Assembly: GCA_000181795.3 (NCBI GenBank)
Contig: CM012955.1
Coordinates: forward strand, 1,305,836 to 1,369,835
Source: Trichinella spiralis
Lineage: Eukaryota > Nematoda > Enoplea > Trichinellida > Trichinellidae
DNA length: 64,000 nucleotides
Direction: 5' to 3'
The position numbers and the translations under genes are program-made. Positions 41,701-53,528 of this stretch are shown piece by piece. A model generated the notes under the pieces. The model had not been told where the DNA came from, made no database searches, and saw only the letters and a program-made list of their open reading frames with translations. The stretch's first letter is position 1. Every line of letters starts with the position of its first letter.

Positions 41701-43700
41701 GCACCCCTGCAATGTCTGCCTCACAAGATCGACAGAATTCATTCTGATCAGAAGAGCATTTCTTACCGTCTTCGCCTTGTTTCTACTCTGGTCAGTGACA
41801 TTTTTTCCAGCATTGTTTCTCATTTAATTAAATTAAGATCAACACTAACTACCGCGCCCCTATTTCTGTTCATAGTGTTCATTATTTTTGGATAAAACAT
41901 AGCTCGGTTTTTCCTTTTCTGAAGAAATATTTCTGGATAAAAGCAGAAAATCGAACTGGAATATTTAAATATAACAGCAAATATTCAAACAAATGCCATA
42001 ATCGAAATATGACACAAATCGTCCAGAGTACAACCATCTGGACAAAACAGGTGCATAACAAAACGAAAATTCTAGGGCCAAAACAATTATAATAGTCAAT
42101 ATTTAAATGAAAAAGGCAAATTAACTGTGCAAAGAAATCAAAGCGCTTCGTAAAAAGTAAAATTAAATTCAAATTAAAAACGTTAATCATTTAAAAAGAT
42201 CACGAATATTAAGAACAAATATTGGTTTGTAAAATAACTCAGTGACATATCATATCTCATAATCTTCTGAATATACCACTAAAAACTTTTAATAAATTAA
42301 CATGTTTATATTTAAAAATGAAATTAAATATTTCTAAAAAAAATTTCAATTTACATCCATGATATTAATTTGAAAAACTATTTCTGACATAAGCCTAATA
42401 ACGAAGCACGCAAATAGTGAACAACTTTAATTGATTTATCAAACATGTAATAAGGACGTAACAATTGTGATTAAGAAAAAATAACGCGCTGTTCAATAAA
42501 CTTGACGGCTGTCAGTCAACAGTGCTAAGACAATTTAATTTTCATTTAAATTACTACTTTAAATAAATGTATATAACAATAAAAGAATTATACTTTAGGT
42601 AGAAATTATTTATCTTAGCAATTAAAGATAATTAAAATATTACAGTATTACTCATTAAATAAATACAAGTTCATTCAGCCCTACTGTGAATCTCTTTTAT
42701 AAAATCAAAGAAAAGAAAACAAAAAATATAATTATTTCACCTTCAAAAGCGACGTTCCCAGAAAAAAATGGTTTAGAACATGAGCGAGAGGTGCCAGGCT
42801 TTCTTGAGTGAAACTGACAATCATCGCAGATAAGCCCAAATAATTTGCATATTCTAACTGCATCGTCCTCGCCTAAAAATGAAGATAGTTTTAGGTAACA
42901 GACATTTTTCCGTGCAATAAACGGACGCTACTTTAATAAAACATTGTATCTCATCTTCTTCGTGCGGTTCGCATTTAACAGGTGGAAATTCACCGACGAC
43001 CAACCGAGACCAGTTCCGAGTTTTCATGATAATATCCGGGATGCTGAGTAAAGGACAATTGTCTTTTGTAGTGGATTCTGTAGAATGCAAAGCCCGGGGA
43101 TTTTCGACAGCGATGACGGCAAAATCAATACTAAAATTTACTCATTGACAATTTAATACTTGCAAAAACTCAACAAACTTCTTGTTCTCAAGTTGAAGTA
43201 AATATCCGGGAAGACTGTATACATCTTCGGTTTTCGTGGAATATTTCATTAGGACTTTAAGACCAAGGTGAAAGTTTGTAATGTTTCTGAAATAAAAACA
43301 AAATAAAAATAAAATGAAAAAAATGTTAAGACAAATAATTTATAATATCATTACAGTTTCGATTCGAGTTTAATTACGCTTTAATTTGTTTTGAATGTAA
43401 TTTGCTAATAGTGAAAATATTAAAACTAACAATAATTCTACAAAATGACATGATAAGCTGCCGCGTACAACTATGACAATAACGTAGTTGTATAAACAAT
43501 ATAAAAAAATAAACACTCAATACCAATTCAAATAAATGTCTACCATTTAGAATGAAAAAATCAGTTCAACTTTAATTTACTCACCTGCCATCTACGGTAT
43601 CTGTCTCAGTTAAAACTTTACTCTCGCTTGTACCAAACCGATTTGATACTTCTGTCTTCATCAGATTAGCAAATCTGTCTGAATTCTGTTTGCCACTCAT
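38775..43700 (-). CDS. PRMT5: protein arginine methyltransferase 5
   Basis: Thirteen exons: 43585-43700, 43179-43286, 42932-43130, 42741-42872, 40446-40820, 40172-40383, 39984-40109, 39732-39907, 39567-39673, 39396-39489, 39139-39261, 39004-39068 and 38775-38933. The N-terminal TIM-barrel part includes [12 protein letters not shown] and ALEIGADL. The catalytic part shows [20 protein letters not shown] with the Phe linked to symmetric dimethylation, the SAM-binding CGAGRGPLV, the double-Glu loop [26 protein letters not shown] and the terminal VWYEW....NPNGRSW. It makes symmetric dimethylarginine on Sm proteins and histones, usually with MEP50/WDR77. The N-terminus ([15 protein letters not shown]) is lineage-specific. 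The 1.9-kb intron at 40821-42740 contains a G+C-rich ORF. Confidence 0.95.
41411..41827 (+). CDS. G+C-rich ORF inside PRMT5 intron, putative membrane protein
   Basis: An open frame of 138 codons (first ATG 41411, TAA at 41825) lies antisense within the large PRMT5 intron. Third codon positions look markedly G/C-rich, in contrast to the A+T-rich surroundings. The sequence has a polar part with N-A-S, N-T-S and N-G-S glycosylation-type sites, a CNVC pair, and a hydrophobic C-terminal segment ([20 protein letters not shown]) after RR, as in a membrane anchor. No signal peptide is seen at the first Met, and an acceptor-like site lies shortly upstream, so it may be an exon of a larger gene. I recognise no family, and the opposite strand is also open here because of composition. 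It is a candidate only. Confidence 0.35.
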   Translation: MYKFVTSNRLASNASDKAHQGQDATDSVAPSPILRMAVAHTPTLDPQEPLPSVAMTNTSIAYVHSLNLGDNDQSQATSEPRTLPAGNGSQSEQTKSRHPCNVCLTRSTEFILIRRAFLTVFALFLLWSVTFFPALFLI

Positions 43701-44687
43701 AATTTCGCCAAGATTTCGGACTGACTCAAACTATGAAGATATACTAGTGCATCTGTAGTATAATAGAGGAAATCAAGCTCGTGTACAAGTAACATGTACA
43801 TTTTGTATATAAACAAAATTATTAAAATAAAATATAAATTAATGAAATTTATTAAACAACATTGTTTCCATATGCATATTAATTTTTGATACAATTAAAT
43901 TTAAACATTTCTGAAAATTTTGAATAATTAAAAATATTGATTCTTTAATTAAGTTTTACGAATTTCATAAATAAAATATCAAAGAAACATTTTTATAAAT
44001 TTCATGAAATAAATTTTATAAATTAAACCTTATCTGTCTAATTATCACTATTAGCACTGACAAAAAAATGTTAAAAAAAACAGGAAAAAATTTAAAAATC
44101 CATTTTTTATCATAAAAAGTTAAAATTTAATGGATCAATAAAACTTCCTTATTATTAAGAAGATATTTATGCGATATTTATATTTGTAATTCAAATTTTT
44201 GTATAATGATAATTACATGCAGTTTTCACTGGCAAAAATTTACTATAAAATTGAAATTTTTAATGCATAATACTTAAAAAAAATATTATTAACAAAATAA
44301 GTTTGTTTATTTTGATAATTCAAAAATTATACTCAAAACAATGAATTTCTTATTTTTGTATTTCATGTGTAATCAAGATTAAATACTGTACTGTAGTCAC
44401 TTTTCTTAGGGTATCAACGTTGTAGCTGTTGTTGTTTTAACGGTATTGTCATGATATGTAGCTTATAATTCGTTTCTATAAAAGCATATTTATCATACGT
44501 TTCCAAAATAGACCCGAAGTTTTTATGTTACATGTAATTGTTAATTAGGTGTTTATGTTAGGCCGCTTAATGTAAAGCAAACGTTTAAAATTTATGGAAA
44601 TAAAGTTTATGATTTGAAAAAATGTCTATGTAGTTTTAAGCTGTTGTAATTGATTTCTTGTATTTCTTAGAAGCTATAATTGCGGAA
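43701..44687. other. divergent promoter region, PRMT5 / TBCC
   Basis: A very A+T-rich stretch between two genes that point away from each other. A polypyrimidine-AG acceptor-like site (TTTCTTGTATTTCTTAG, ending at 44670) precedes the TBCC start by 17 bp. It could end a 5' UTR intron or receive a trans-spliced leader. No coding exon is seen. Confidence 0.5.
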
Positions 44688-45752
44688 ATGTCTGACAAAA
44701 AGAGCGAAGCAGAAGACATTATGGAGCAAATTAATCGTGATGTCGATGAAATAGCCGATATGATTTGCCGCGTGCAGATAATTCCGAAAGTGATGCGCAG
44801 TAATTTTATTGGACATATACAACTAAAGTTGGAACGAGTGCGTTTAACCCTAGCTGAAAATAGATCTTTTTTGCCATCGCGCGATTTGCAACGACTGGGG
44901 AAAAAGCTGTCGACTTACGATAACAGACTTCGTAATGAGGCAATCCGTAAACGGAAGAAATGGCCAAATCGAAAGGATGATAGTGAGTCTGAATCAGAAG
45001 AGGAATTTGAGGATGAAAGAGTGGAAGAAAGTGAGGAAATAAGCGAAGATGAAAGCGAAGAAGAAAGCGAAGAAAAATGTGAGGAAAAAAGTGAGAAAAT
45101 AAGCGAAGAAAAAAGTGAGAAAATAAGCGAAGAAAGTAATGAGGAAATAAGCGATTCTGAAAAAATTTTTTTTGGGCTCAGCAATTCTGATACAACTAAT
45201 TCTGAGCAAAGCGATTCTGATAATAACCATACTACCTACGATAGTACCGAGGCTCAGTTGCTTAAGAGTCTGAGTGATCGTCAGAACGCCGAAATATGTA
45301 TTAAATTACCGGCTGAGATGCCCCAGGCAGTACGTATACGTAATGTGAAAGACTGCACTATTGCGGTGTGTTGCCTGTCGCCGGCGGCTGATTTGTACTT
45401 AGTGAGGGACAGCATTATCATCATGTATCCCGTTCGAACGTCAGTGATGATTGAAAGTTGTATCAATTGCACAATCGCCTGCGCCGCACAGCAAATTCGA
45501 GTGAAAGATTGCATCAACTGTCGCTTGTTTTTGTACACAACTGGTACGACATTACTTGAGGAATGTAATGCAATTGAAGTTGGTCCTTACAATGTAAACT
45601 TTCCGAATAAAGAAGAAATATTTAAAGAGGGTGGATTCGGTGATACAGAAAACAAATGGAAAGAAGTTGAAGATTTGAAAATGGTAAATAACGGAATTCC
45701 AGCGTTCACCATTATGAATGAAAACGAATTGGAAGAATTTCAGATTGAATAA
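44688..45752 (+). CDS. TBCC: tubulin-folding cofactor C
   Basis: An uninterrupted ORF of 354 codons runs from ATG at 44688; the in-frame ATG at 44658 lies before an acceptor-like AG and is less likely. The N-terminal 85 residues form a helical, spectrin-like region (IMEQINRDVDEIADMICR, IQLKLERVRLTLAENRSFLP). Residues about 95-160 are an acidic Ser/Glu repeat. The C-terminal C-CAP/TBCC beta-helix includes VRTSVMIESCINCTIACAAQ, the QQIR segment with the Arg finger, and LFLYTTGTTLLEECNAIEVGPYNV. TBCC acts in the cytosol with cofactors D and E as a GTPase-activating factor releasing folded alpha/beta-tubulin. The long acidic insert is unusual compared with vertebrate TBCC. AATAAA follows at 45808. 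It is intronless, unlike its neighbours. Confidence 0.93.
   Translation: MSDKKSEAEDIMEQINRDVDEIADMICRVQIIPKVMRSNFIGHIQLKLERVRLTLAENRSFLPSRDLQRLGKKLSTYDNRLRNEAIRKRKKWPNRKDDSESESEEEFEDERVEESEEISEDESEEESEEKCEEKSEKISEEKSEKISEESNEEISDSEKIFFGLSNSDTTNSEQSDSDNNHTTYDSTEAQLLKSLSDRQNAEICIKLPAEMPQAVRIRNVKDCTIAVCCLSPAADLYLVRDSIIIMYPVRTSVMIESCINCTIACAAQQIRVKDCINCRLFLYTTGTTLLEECNAIEVGPYNVNFPNKEEIFKEGGFGDTENKWKEVEDLKMVNNGIPAFTIMNENELEEFQIE
44985..45165 (+). repeat. acidic Ser/Glu codon repeat inside TBCC
   Basis: Imperfect tandem units of the type AGCGAAGAA / AGTGAGAAA code repeated S-E-E, S-E-K and I-S-E-E blocks. The purine-rich tract also makes long, meaningless Ser/Leu/Phe ORFs on the opposite strand. 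Confidence 0.85.
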
Positions 45753-46243
45753 CTGCGTGCACAAATAATGTAAAGGGAAGATGCATGAACAATTTGTATA
45801 TCTTTGAAATAAATTTTGGAAAAAAAATCAGCGTTTTTTTTTATAGTGATATTATTTTTTAGGTTAACTAATTATATTAATAGTATGTAAAATTCTAAAT
45901 TTTATGCCAAAATCAATCTGGATATTTTGATGCACCATAATGCCATGTCTTCATTTTAAAATTCTACGTTAAACTTATGTTTCTATAAAAGTACAGTGAA
46001 ATGGATATTAACCAAATGACTGAGTTAAGTTGTTACTAATAAATTGTATGTACGTATTTAATTATTTTAAAATAAAAAACTTTGCTTCCTGATTAGCTTT
46101 ATAGAAATTAAAACAGATTTGCAAAAATTTTATTTTGTAATATTCGTGCAATCAAGGTTAAGTTTTCATACTGTATTATTTATTTAATAAAGTTTTTTAA
46201 TTTGATATATGATAGATTGTGGTGAGTTCGTTATTTTACAGAC
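45753..46243. other. interval between TBCC and NDUFC2
   Basis: Both genes are on the plus strand and 491 bp apart. The left part is the TBCC 3' UTR with AATAAA at 45808 and the right part is the NDUFC2 promoter. A TTATTTTACAG directly before the NDUFC2 start is acceptor-like. Nothing else is seen. Confidence 0.55.
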
Positions 46244-46945
46244 ATGAGTGATAATATTAAAGTAGATGCTTACGGTCAAATAATTCCCGAACGTCTGTGG
46301 TACAACGTGTTTTCATATTCTGCTACAGAAAAGTTCGTTTTGTATGGTTTTTTACTCGGTGCATTCACACATTATTTGTACAATCGTATTCAAAGACGGC
46401 CACTTTACGCAGGTGAAAATTTATTTTATTCTTTTAAAGCTTTAGGCTTTATTATACTTGAAGATTCTGATATTCTAATTATACCATATAATTTGTTTCT
46501 TAAACTCTTTTTAAAGTATTTGTGTCGGTTTCTCTAATTTTATATTAACTGTTCTTTCGTTCATTCTTTAACATTTCATTATTGAATTTGACCATTTCCA
46601 ATTATACTTTTATGATGTTTTTTACATAGGTTTTCCATATGCTTTGTTTTTGATGACCGCGACTCCATTTTTTGGTTATCTGATTGGTCGGTATCGTGAA
46701 CGTCAGTTACGGAATCGGGATCGAGTGATTTCTCATTATATGTCTTTGCATCCGGATGACTTTGGTCATCTCACAGGTTGATTTTAGATGTTTAATGTTG
46801 CTGTAGTCGTTTTCGTTGTACATGACATATTTTAGGCAGTTCTAGACTTTGGAAAGAAGTACTTTTGCCTTGGAAGCCTTATCGACATCATGAAAACCCT
46901 ATAAAATGGGAACCAAGCAAGCCATTTCGCACGCCTGAAAAATAA
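46244..46945 (+). CDS. NDUFC2: NADH dehydrogenase 1 subunit C2 (complex I)
   Basis: Three exons, 46244-46412, 46630-46776 and 46836-46945, give 141 residues. Two hydrophobic segments (FVLYGFLLGAFTHYLY and YALFLMTATPFFGYLIG) are separated by the basic turn IQRRPLYAG, which matches the RRRPI turn of NDUFC2. The diagnostic HYMSLHPDDF corresponds to YMKLHPEDF of the human subunit. The protein is an accessory subunit of complex I in the inner mitochondrial membrane. An AATAAA overlaps the stop codon at 46941-46946. The start sits 3 bp after an acceptor-like ACAG. The family is short and fast-evolving, so the call rests mainly on topology and the LHPDDF signature. Confidence 0.85.
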
Positions 46946-47965
46946 ACAGATTCACATTCTAATTTATTTGCATCTGAAATGAGAAAATACACTTATATTC
47001 ATTTATAATATGTCGTTTCTTACGTGGAGTTTTGATAGAAGTCACTTTTGTTTAGTTCCGCAATTCTTTCAACTTTCACAACAGTTTTGCGTAAGGTTTA
47101 CAAATCACCTTTATTACAAAATTAGGTGAAAGGTGCATTGCATGACATACGGGGGTTTAATGTTTTCTAGTTTAAATTGCGTTCAAAAAATAATAAAATA
47201 TACATATCGATTAAGGGATAGTTACATCTGAAAAGTTAAGTATCGAAAATTTATATGAAAGTGTATTGTAAAGTGTGTGAATTGTGTTAATTACTAAAGA
47301 AATAAGAAAAAGTAATAAAAATAGCATACTGGACTTGCTTTTTCTTTGCTATTTTGAGGAAATGATTTTCATTGTAAATAGCGTTTTGAACAAAAATAGT
47401 TTTTTATAATTAAATTTTTATGAAAAGATATTTCAGTATTTTTGGAATGTATCTTCATTAAAATAAAACTGCATTTTTTCAACTAATACAGTTTCCTTAG
47501 CACATCCGATATAAAATGATTTGCAAGTAACTTATATGCTAAGCGCACTCTTGAAGAAAAAATGTTACATTCATTTCATTACAAAATGATGTATTTTTGT
47601 TACAAAAACAAATGTAATTTAATTTATTAAGCAATTAGGTACAAACTGTGAAAATTACTACGTGCAGTATTTACCTTAACATACTGTACTACGTCAGTGT
47701 AATATTATATTGAAAATTTAGTTTCAGTTTATTCAAATTGAAATTTAATTTGAAACCAAACACAATCGGCATTTAATAAAACAAGGATGGATCATCTGAT
47801 TGTTTTATTTCGCCCAGCAAAAGAAATTTCAGAATCATCCTATCATGTGTCAATTAGTGGTAATGTAATAAGCTTGGAACTCATAACAAGAAAAATGATG
47901 GTAGACAATGCTGAACGATGCATAATTGTACAATATTTTATTTATTTTGCTTGATCAGTGGAAGT
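46946..47965. other. convergent 3' region, NDUFC2 / SEC61B
   Basis: A+T-rich DNA between two gene ends. A 56-codon plus-strand ORF at about 47788-47955 (starting MDHLIVLFRPAKE) has no splice or family support. No other feature is seen. Confidence 0.5.
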
Positions 47966-48476
47966 TCAACGCGCTCTGGCATATTTTCCCCAAATGTGCA
48001 AAACGAATACAGAAGCGATGAACACTAAACTCATTACCAACACGGGCACTGGTCCTCTAAAAAACAACAATACAACTAAAATATAAACAATAAACTTAAA
48101 TGTATTAGCAAAAGCAATACATTTTAATTCCTGGTGAATCGTCGGTGTAAAATCGCCACATTCCACCTCCGCTGGCACCTGCTTTTGCTTTAGCAGCATT
48201 CACTGCACCTCCCTTGCTAAAATGCAGATTCAAATGAAATAAACAGTATACAGGCAATAAACAACACAAAAGTATGACTGAATAGAAATGTCAATGTAAA
48301 ATTTTAAATACATTCCCAACGGTATCGGTCGAGTTAAATACTGAAATTTACAACAAAATAACGCTAGAAAGAAATGTCATAATATAAAAACATGTAAATA
48401 AATTAATATAAATAACACTCATCAAGTACCGCTGTCTCAAATTTCCAGTGCCTACACGACCGCTTGCAGATGGCAT
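47966..48476 (-). CDS. SEC61B: protein translocation channel subunit Sec61 beta
   Basis: Three exons, 48430-48476, 48121-48216 and 47966-48056, encode 77 residues. The N-terminus ([19 protein letters not shown]) is basic and polar. [16 protein letters not shown] is the conserved cytosolic segment, and [20 protein letters not shown] with the terminal [10 protein letters not shown] is the tail-anchor membrane helix. Sec61 beta is the tail-anchored subunit of the ER translocon with Sec61 alpha and gamma. It is somewhat shorter than the human protein (96 residues) because of a reduced Ser/Thr-rich N-terminus. Confidence 0.97.
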
Positions 48477-49681
48477 TTTCGTTCCTCCGTTAGCCTAAAA
48501 TAGAGTTAAAAACTTATAATTATATCATTGTCAAACTGTGCGTGTTATTCAACATACCATACACCTCAAACAAAACTATGAAAAGGACAAACGGTTTCCA
48601 ATACCAACCAAAAGCACTTAACACGAGTACAGTTTTAGAAAATACAGTAAGTATTATTAATCAAGTTTAATTTTATAAAACGCAAAATTTTCTAATGCAC
48701 AAGTTCAAAAATAAATATAAAATATATACAAGAAATTCCTTTTACTATTTTATAATTATAAAGCACCACATAATATTTGAAAAATGAACAAAATTAAAGT
48801 GATTTGACACCTGTTCAGTTTAATTATACTGTAAGGCGTCATACAAATACGTTGCTCAATAACACTGTTTGTATATAATTTAATAACTTTATTTTTATAA
48901 TACCATACATAGCAGAAAAATGTTCAGCAAAGCAATATGAACTTGATGAAAATATGTTTCAAAAATACATAAAATATTTCTTATGCCAAAATTAATAAAG
49001 ACAAACTTCACGACATCTAAACATTTCTTGTGTGCATAAAAGTGGATGGATTTTATGTGACTGTAGATGATTTGGGATGATTGTCAATGTTTATGATATT
49101 TTAAGAAGATAAAAGTCTATAGAAATAAAGTTAATAGTTTCTCAAATTAGACTGTTTTTACAAACCAGTATTACTGTATTACAGTATAAGTTGAGCTTTT
49201 AATTGTTTGAGCTGCCAAAAAAACTGGATAAATAGGTATGAAGATATTTCAACAAACGTTCAATTCATTCATAATTATTGCATAATATTATATATATAAT
49301 CTAAAACTTCTTCGAGAAAGTTCAATTAATTATCGTTCCACACTTTAGTTCAAGGTGCCAAAAATACATTTCTGTAAATGAACATCCATTGAGTTTCTGT
49401 CTGTTTCTGTGCTTAAAGCTTTTTCTTTGTGCTAAATTTGATTCGAAAAACAGAAAAAACATCTGCACATCAAATCATTGACACAAGCAGAGGTAATTTT
49501 TCCGGTAACGTTTCATTTGATAATCTGTTGCAACATTTTCCTTTTTATTATTACAATGATTCATCACGAGTTGAAGAGTAAAAGCTTCGGATAACAGACA
49601 ATTTTGACTTTAAAACTGCCGAATGAACATCTGCTTCTTTATATACATGTATTACAATAACCCCTTCCTACATAAGGTTGT

Positions 49682-49718
<37 letters not shown>

Positions 49719-50253
49719 ATCACATTTGTATCCATTCAAAGTAAAATATTGACTAAATTGCAAATAATAAATTTGATAAGCATATTAATAGAAGCAAGCA
49801 ACACAGCAAAGTAAAAAGTATGTTATTTACATTAATATATCAAAGACAAAAAACAAACGAATGAAAAATGCAACAAAAAACAATTTTAATATGTTGTTCA
49901 GTGTTTAATATGTTCACGTATACAAACACAACCGCAGATCAATTTTACAGTATAACAACATTATTTTTCAATTTTATTTTTTAATAAATATCGATTATCA
50001 TTCACAGATTCTAGCTGCTGACTAGTGTTAACTATTGCGGAGGACAGCAAAATGTGCAACGGTAAGCTAATACTGTTCGCATCATTCACACATGCTGACT
50101 GAATAAAGCAAAAAGTGATAAAACAAAGCAAAAAAGATATTAAAAAAAAGAAAAGCATAACTTGACAAGTGTTTACTGAACTTTAATTTACCTTATTTTA
50201 TTATCACATGTATTTCATATCTACGGTCAATGTATTTAGACTAAATTTCATTT
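48477..50253. other. intergenic region with a CA repeat
   Basis: This contains the SEC61B promoter on the left and the ZRANB2 3' UTR on the right. A (CA)n tract lies at 49682-49713. Several short ORFs here are composition-driven and none shows splice or homology evidence. Confidence 0.5.
49682..49713. repeat. (CA)n microsatellite
   Basis: About 15 perfect CA dinucleotides, then one CG-type interruption and a short CACA remnant. It produces a His-Thr run in a plus-strand ORF that is not a gene. Confidence 0.95.
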
Positions 50254-53200
50254 TCAGTGTCGTCGCTGTCGTCGACGTCTACTGTGCCGGTACGAATCTC
50301 GACTGGGCGAACTTGAATAGGAGGAAGATTCGCTACTGCGATCAGATCTGAAATGAAATAATTAAGCATATAAAATGAACATTATAAACAATATTTCACT
50401 TTTTTCACATGTGCTCTGTTTATCAAAATCAAAACTACCTGGACGATTCTGTACCAGAAGTGGAAGTCACGCTGGACTTGCTTCTGTATTTATCTCTGCG
50501 ACGATATAAATGACCGCGATACTTTCCAGATCTGCTGTGGCGACGAGCACTGCGACGACCTCTGCTTCTGAAAAATGAAGGATATGAACATATGAACAAG
50601 CAAATAATTCCAAATCAAAACCTCGAAGAAGACGAAGACGAACGTCGTGAACTAACTGAACTGCCCCTATAGGAACCTGAAGACCTACTGTACGATTTAT
50701 CGCTGCCCGAGGAACCGTCTCTAGTAGACGAAGAATACGAGCCTGATCGAGATCTTGATGGTGATGCAGAACGATCATCAGACCCACTGCTTCGCCGCCT
50801 ATTCCTCTTCGGACTTCTGTGGCGGCTTTTTCGCTTTGACAACTGAAAATTAAAAAAAATTTTCCTCTATTAGTAATAATATAAATTATTAAACATTATC
50901 ATCAATTGCTATTTGATTTTTGTTAATAAGTTTTATCACTCACAACATCACCTTGTTGTCAATAAGCAATAAAAAAATGCGCAAACGACAAGCAACTAAA
51001 AGTAAACTTGACTACTTATATAATAATATTGCATTACACGATCTGAATTTTTTCTGGTTGGAAAAATATTCTGTTTAAAAAATTTCCATTTTATGACAGA
51101 AAATAGAGTATGAAAAAAAACGATTCAATCTACTCAGTCAACATGAGAATCCTGCTCAAGAATATCAACAAACCAACAAGCTACGCTATGTTAAATCGTG
51201 TTTGAAAAGCTGTTTTCATTTTCAAACGGTAATTTCAAGTCAAGTCAATTTTTCAAAAGAAATAATGAAATACAATTTCACAATAGTAATGCAACAACTC
51301 ACTGGCTTTTCAAAGTCACCTTTCCCCAACTGATATTTCGATAAATCTCCATCCTCATCCTCATCATCATCATCATCTTCTTCTTCACGTTCCATATTAT
51401 GTCCTTTATATTCTTCCTCTGGACGTTCTTTGTCGTTCTTTTCCATTTTCCCTTTCTTTTCATCCAGATTTTCATACCCACTATCATGCTTTTCATTCGC
51501 GCGTTTCCGCTTTCCTTTCAATCTTCCAAACTAATATATAACAGATAATAAATCCTATCAGAACAGTTAGTTTAAAACAACCAAATATGATTCAGTACTT
51601 CGTCATATTCTTCCTCGGATTCATTTCTCGGAATGTATTCCACCTGTTGACGATCCATGTAACCTCCTCCGTAACCAGTACGCGCTTCAACCTCAGCAAA
51701 TTTCTTGGCATTGCAAATGTTGCAGGTAGCCCTGCGTGCCCAATTAATGTTACCACACCTAAAAATGATAATGACATCATAAGCGCAAACAAACCTAACA
51801 GCACAAGCGAAGACAGATTCGCACAATGAATCCTATAAAAAGAAAAACCGCAACTACTAAAAATAGCTTAATTATGGCAACGACAACACACATACATACC
51901 AGTCAATTTGTACACTTGAACAAAAAACCACATCAAATAAGTAGTTTGACTAATTTTCCCAATTCAACACAGTGAATATTGTTTAAAATCATTTTACGCA
52001 TTAATTTTCAGTACGGAATAAAAGGTGAAACAAGTAGAAAAAGATTTAACACTTGCGCAAAAAAACTGAAATACAACTGTACATTTGTGCAAAAAAAACT
52101 ACTTGCACAATTTTACCTCCTCATCACCAAAGTTTACTGTGCTGCCGCAATAAACAACCCTATTTATAATTTATTTCGATTCTAAAATTTCAAAAGATAT
52201 TTTAAAGTCTCTTACAATAATTAATTATAACAAATAAACTTGAAGAAAAATATATAAACCCACGATGAAATTGAATAAATTACCAATAAAAACAACCAAC
52301 ACTTTCCAAGCACTTCTTACTTTATCATTTGGTTCATTAGCAATCGAAATATAAAAGGTTATTAAAAACGGAAAAAAAAATACAAATCCAAATAACAGAA
52401 TGAAATGAAATCCAAACTACCTGAAATTTGCAAAATAATGCTAACAATTTATACATTATTAACTTTCAAAAATATTAGTGTTCATTCAATTTAAAGAAAT
52501 TATAAACAAATGTTAATTTCAGCCAATTTTAATATTCGGAAAAAGAGCAGACAGTGAAAAGTCAGAAATAGAGACAGCAATGAAATACATATTCCTTTCA
52601 CACGGGAAACATTCACATGCTAATGTTATGACGGTAAGAGTTGTTACCAAATAGTATGTATTGTAGAAATATCTATAAATGAATTAAAAACTATTATAAA
52701 CGACAACGCTGTTGAAAAGGTTTTTGAACTCAACATATTCACTACTGCTTGCATATTTGAGAAACGATCATTTTCTTGCATTATTTATCAAAACCACCTC
52801 TATTAACAATTTTACACCGCTTAAAATGCCGGAAAAAATTTTAAAATGTTCACTGACAATGTCATTTGCTTAACTTCATTAAACTTGACTGAATTAATTA
52901 TTATATATTTACAATATAATCTATTTTACAAAAACTTACAGCACAAATGTCCAGCTAAGAAAAACAAAAGTAATCATTCACATTGCATTAATGGGTAATA
53001 ATTTAAATTACTAGAAATTTTTTTTCATTATTTAGCTGATAAATGCACTAGTAAATTATACAACACAAAAATCAGTACTTACTCAAAACTTCTCCAAACC
53101 AAAAATACCTACACATAATAAAATAATTAAAAGTGTGATGCATTTACAATTATGTATTTTACTTATGGGACATTTCATAAAAAAACTAACCTAAATGTAG

Positions 53201-53528
53201 GTTGGGCCTAAAATGCATTGAAAAAGAAAATGTATAAATGAAAATTACTTCGAGCAACACCAATCTTCAGCTTCAAACAAGCCTTTGCTTTTTTCAGCCG
53301 CATCTTTGCCAATGGCTTGACCAACTGTGCCTTTTCCGCGTGGTTTGCGGCGTCCGCAAGCCTGACATGAAGAATGGTGAATCGTGTTAATGTATGAACA
53401 CCTAAAAATCAAGAGCTCCTACCCCAGTGTGTTCAAAAATTAAAATAAAAGAAAGAAAAAATAAATAAAAACCTGGCATCTACACAGGCCCATTCGCCTT
53501 CTCGCAAAACCGGACGGGATGTGCTCAT
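50254..53528 (-). CDS. ZRANB2: RanBP2-type zinc finger SR splicing factor
   Basis: Seven exons: 53473-53528, 53249-53401, 51599-51758, 51303-51530, 50622-50842, 50439-50567 and 50254-50347. It opens MSTSRPVLREGEWACVDARC. Two C4 zinc fingers follow, the second (DWCCSKCGNINWARRATCNI) fully canonical for single-stranded GGU RNA. The linker GKDAAEKSKGLFEAEDW and the block ARTGYGGGYMDRQQVEYIPR, then EEYDEFGR, are ZRANB2 hallmarks. A Glu/Asp-rich segment ending DLSKYQLG and a long Arg/Ser C-terminus complete the protein. It acts in the nucleus in alternative splicing. The first finger keeps its four Cys but has I-H-H where the family has A-R-R. Intron 2 is 1.5 kb, the largest of the gene. Confidence 0.95.

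Noticed and set aside
44915-45230. Minus-strand Ser/Leu- and Phe/Ala-rich ORFs
   Set aside because: They are reverse readings of the purine-rich acidic repeat inside TBCC.
47788-47955. 56-codon plus-strand ORF between NDUFC2 and SEC61B
   Set aside because: Its length is expected by chance, it has no splice, signal or family evidence, and it runs up to the SEC61B stop codon.
49623-49814. Plus-strand ORF with a His-Thr run
   Set aside because: The run is a translated CA microsatellite and the rest is low-complexity A+T-rich sequence.
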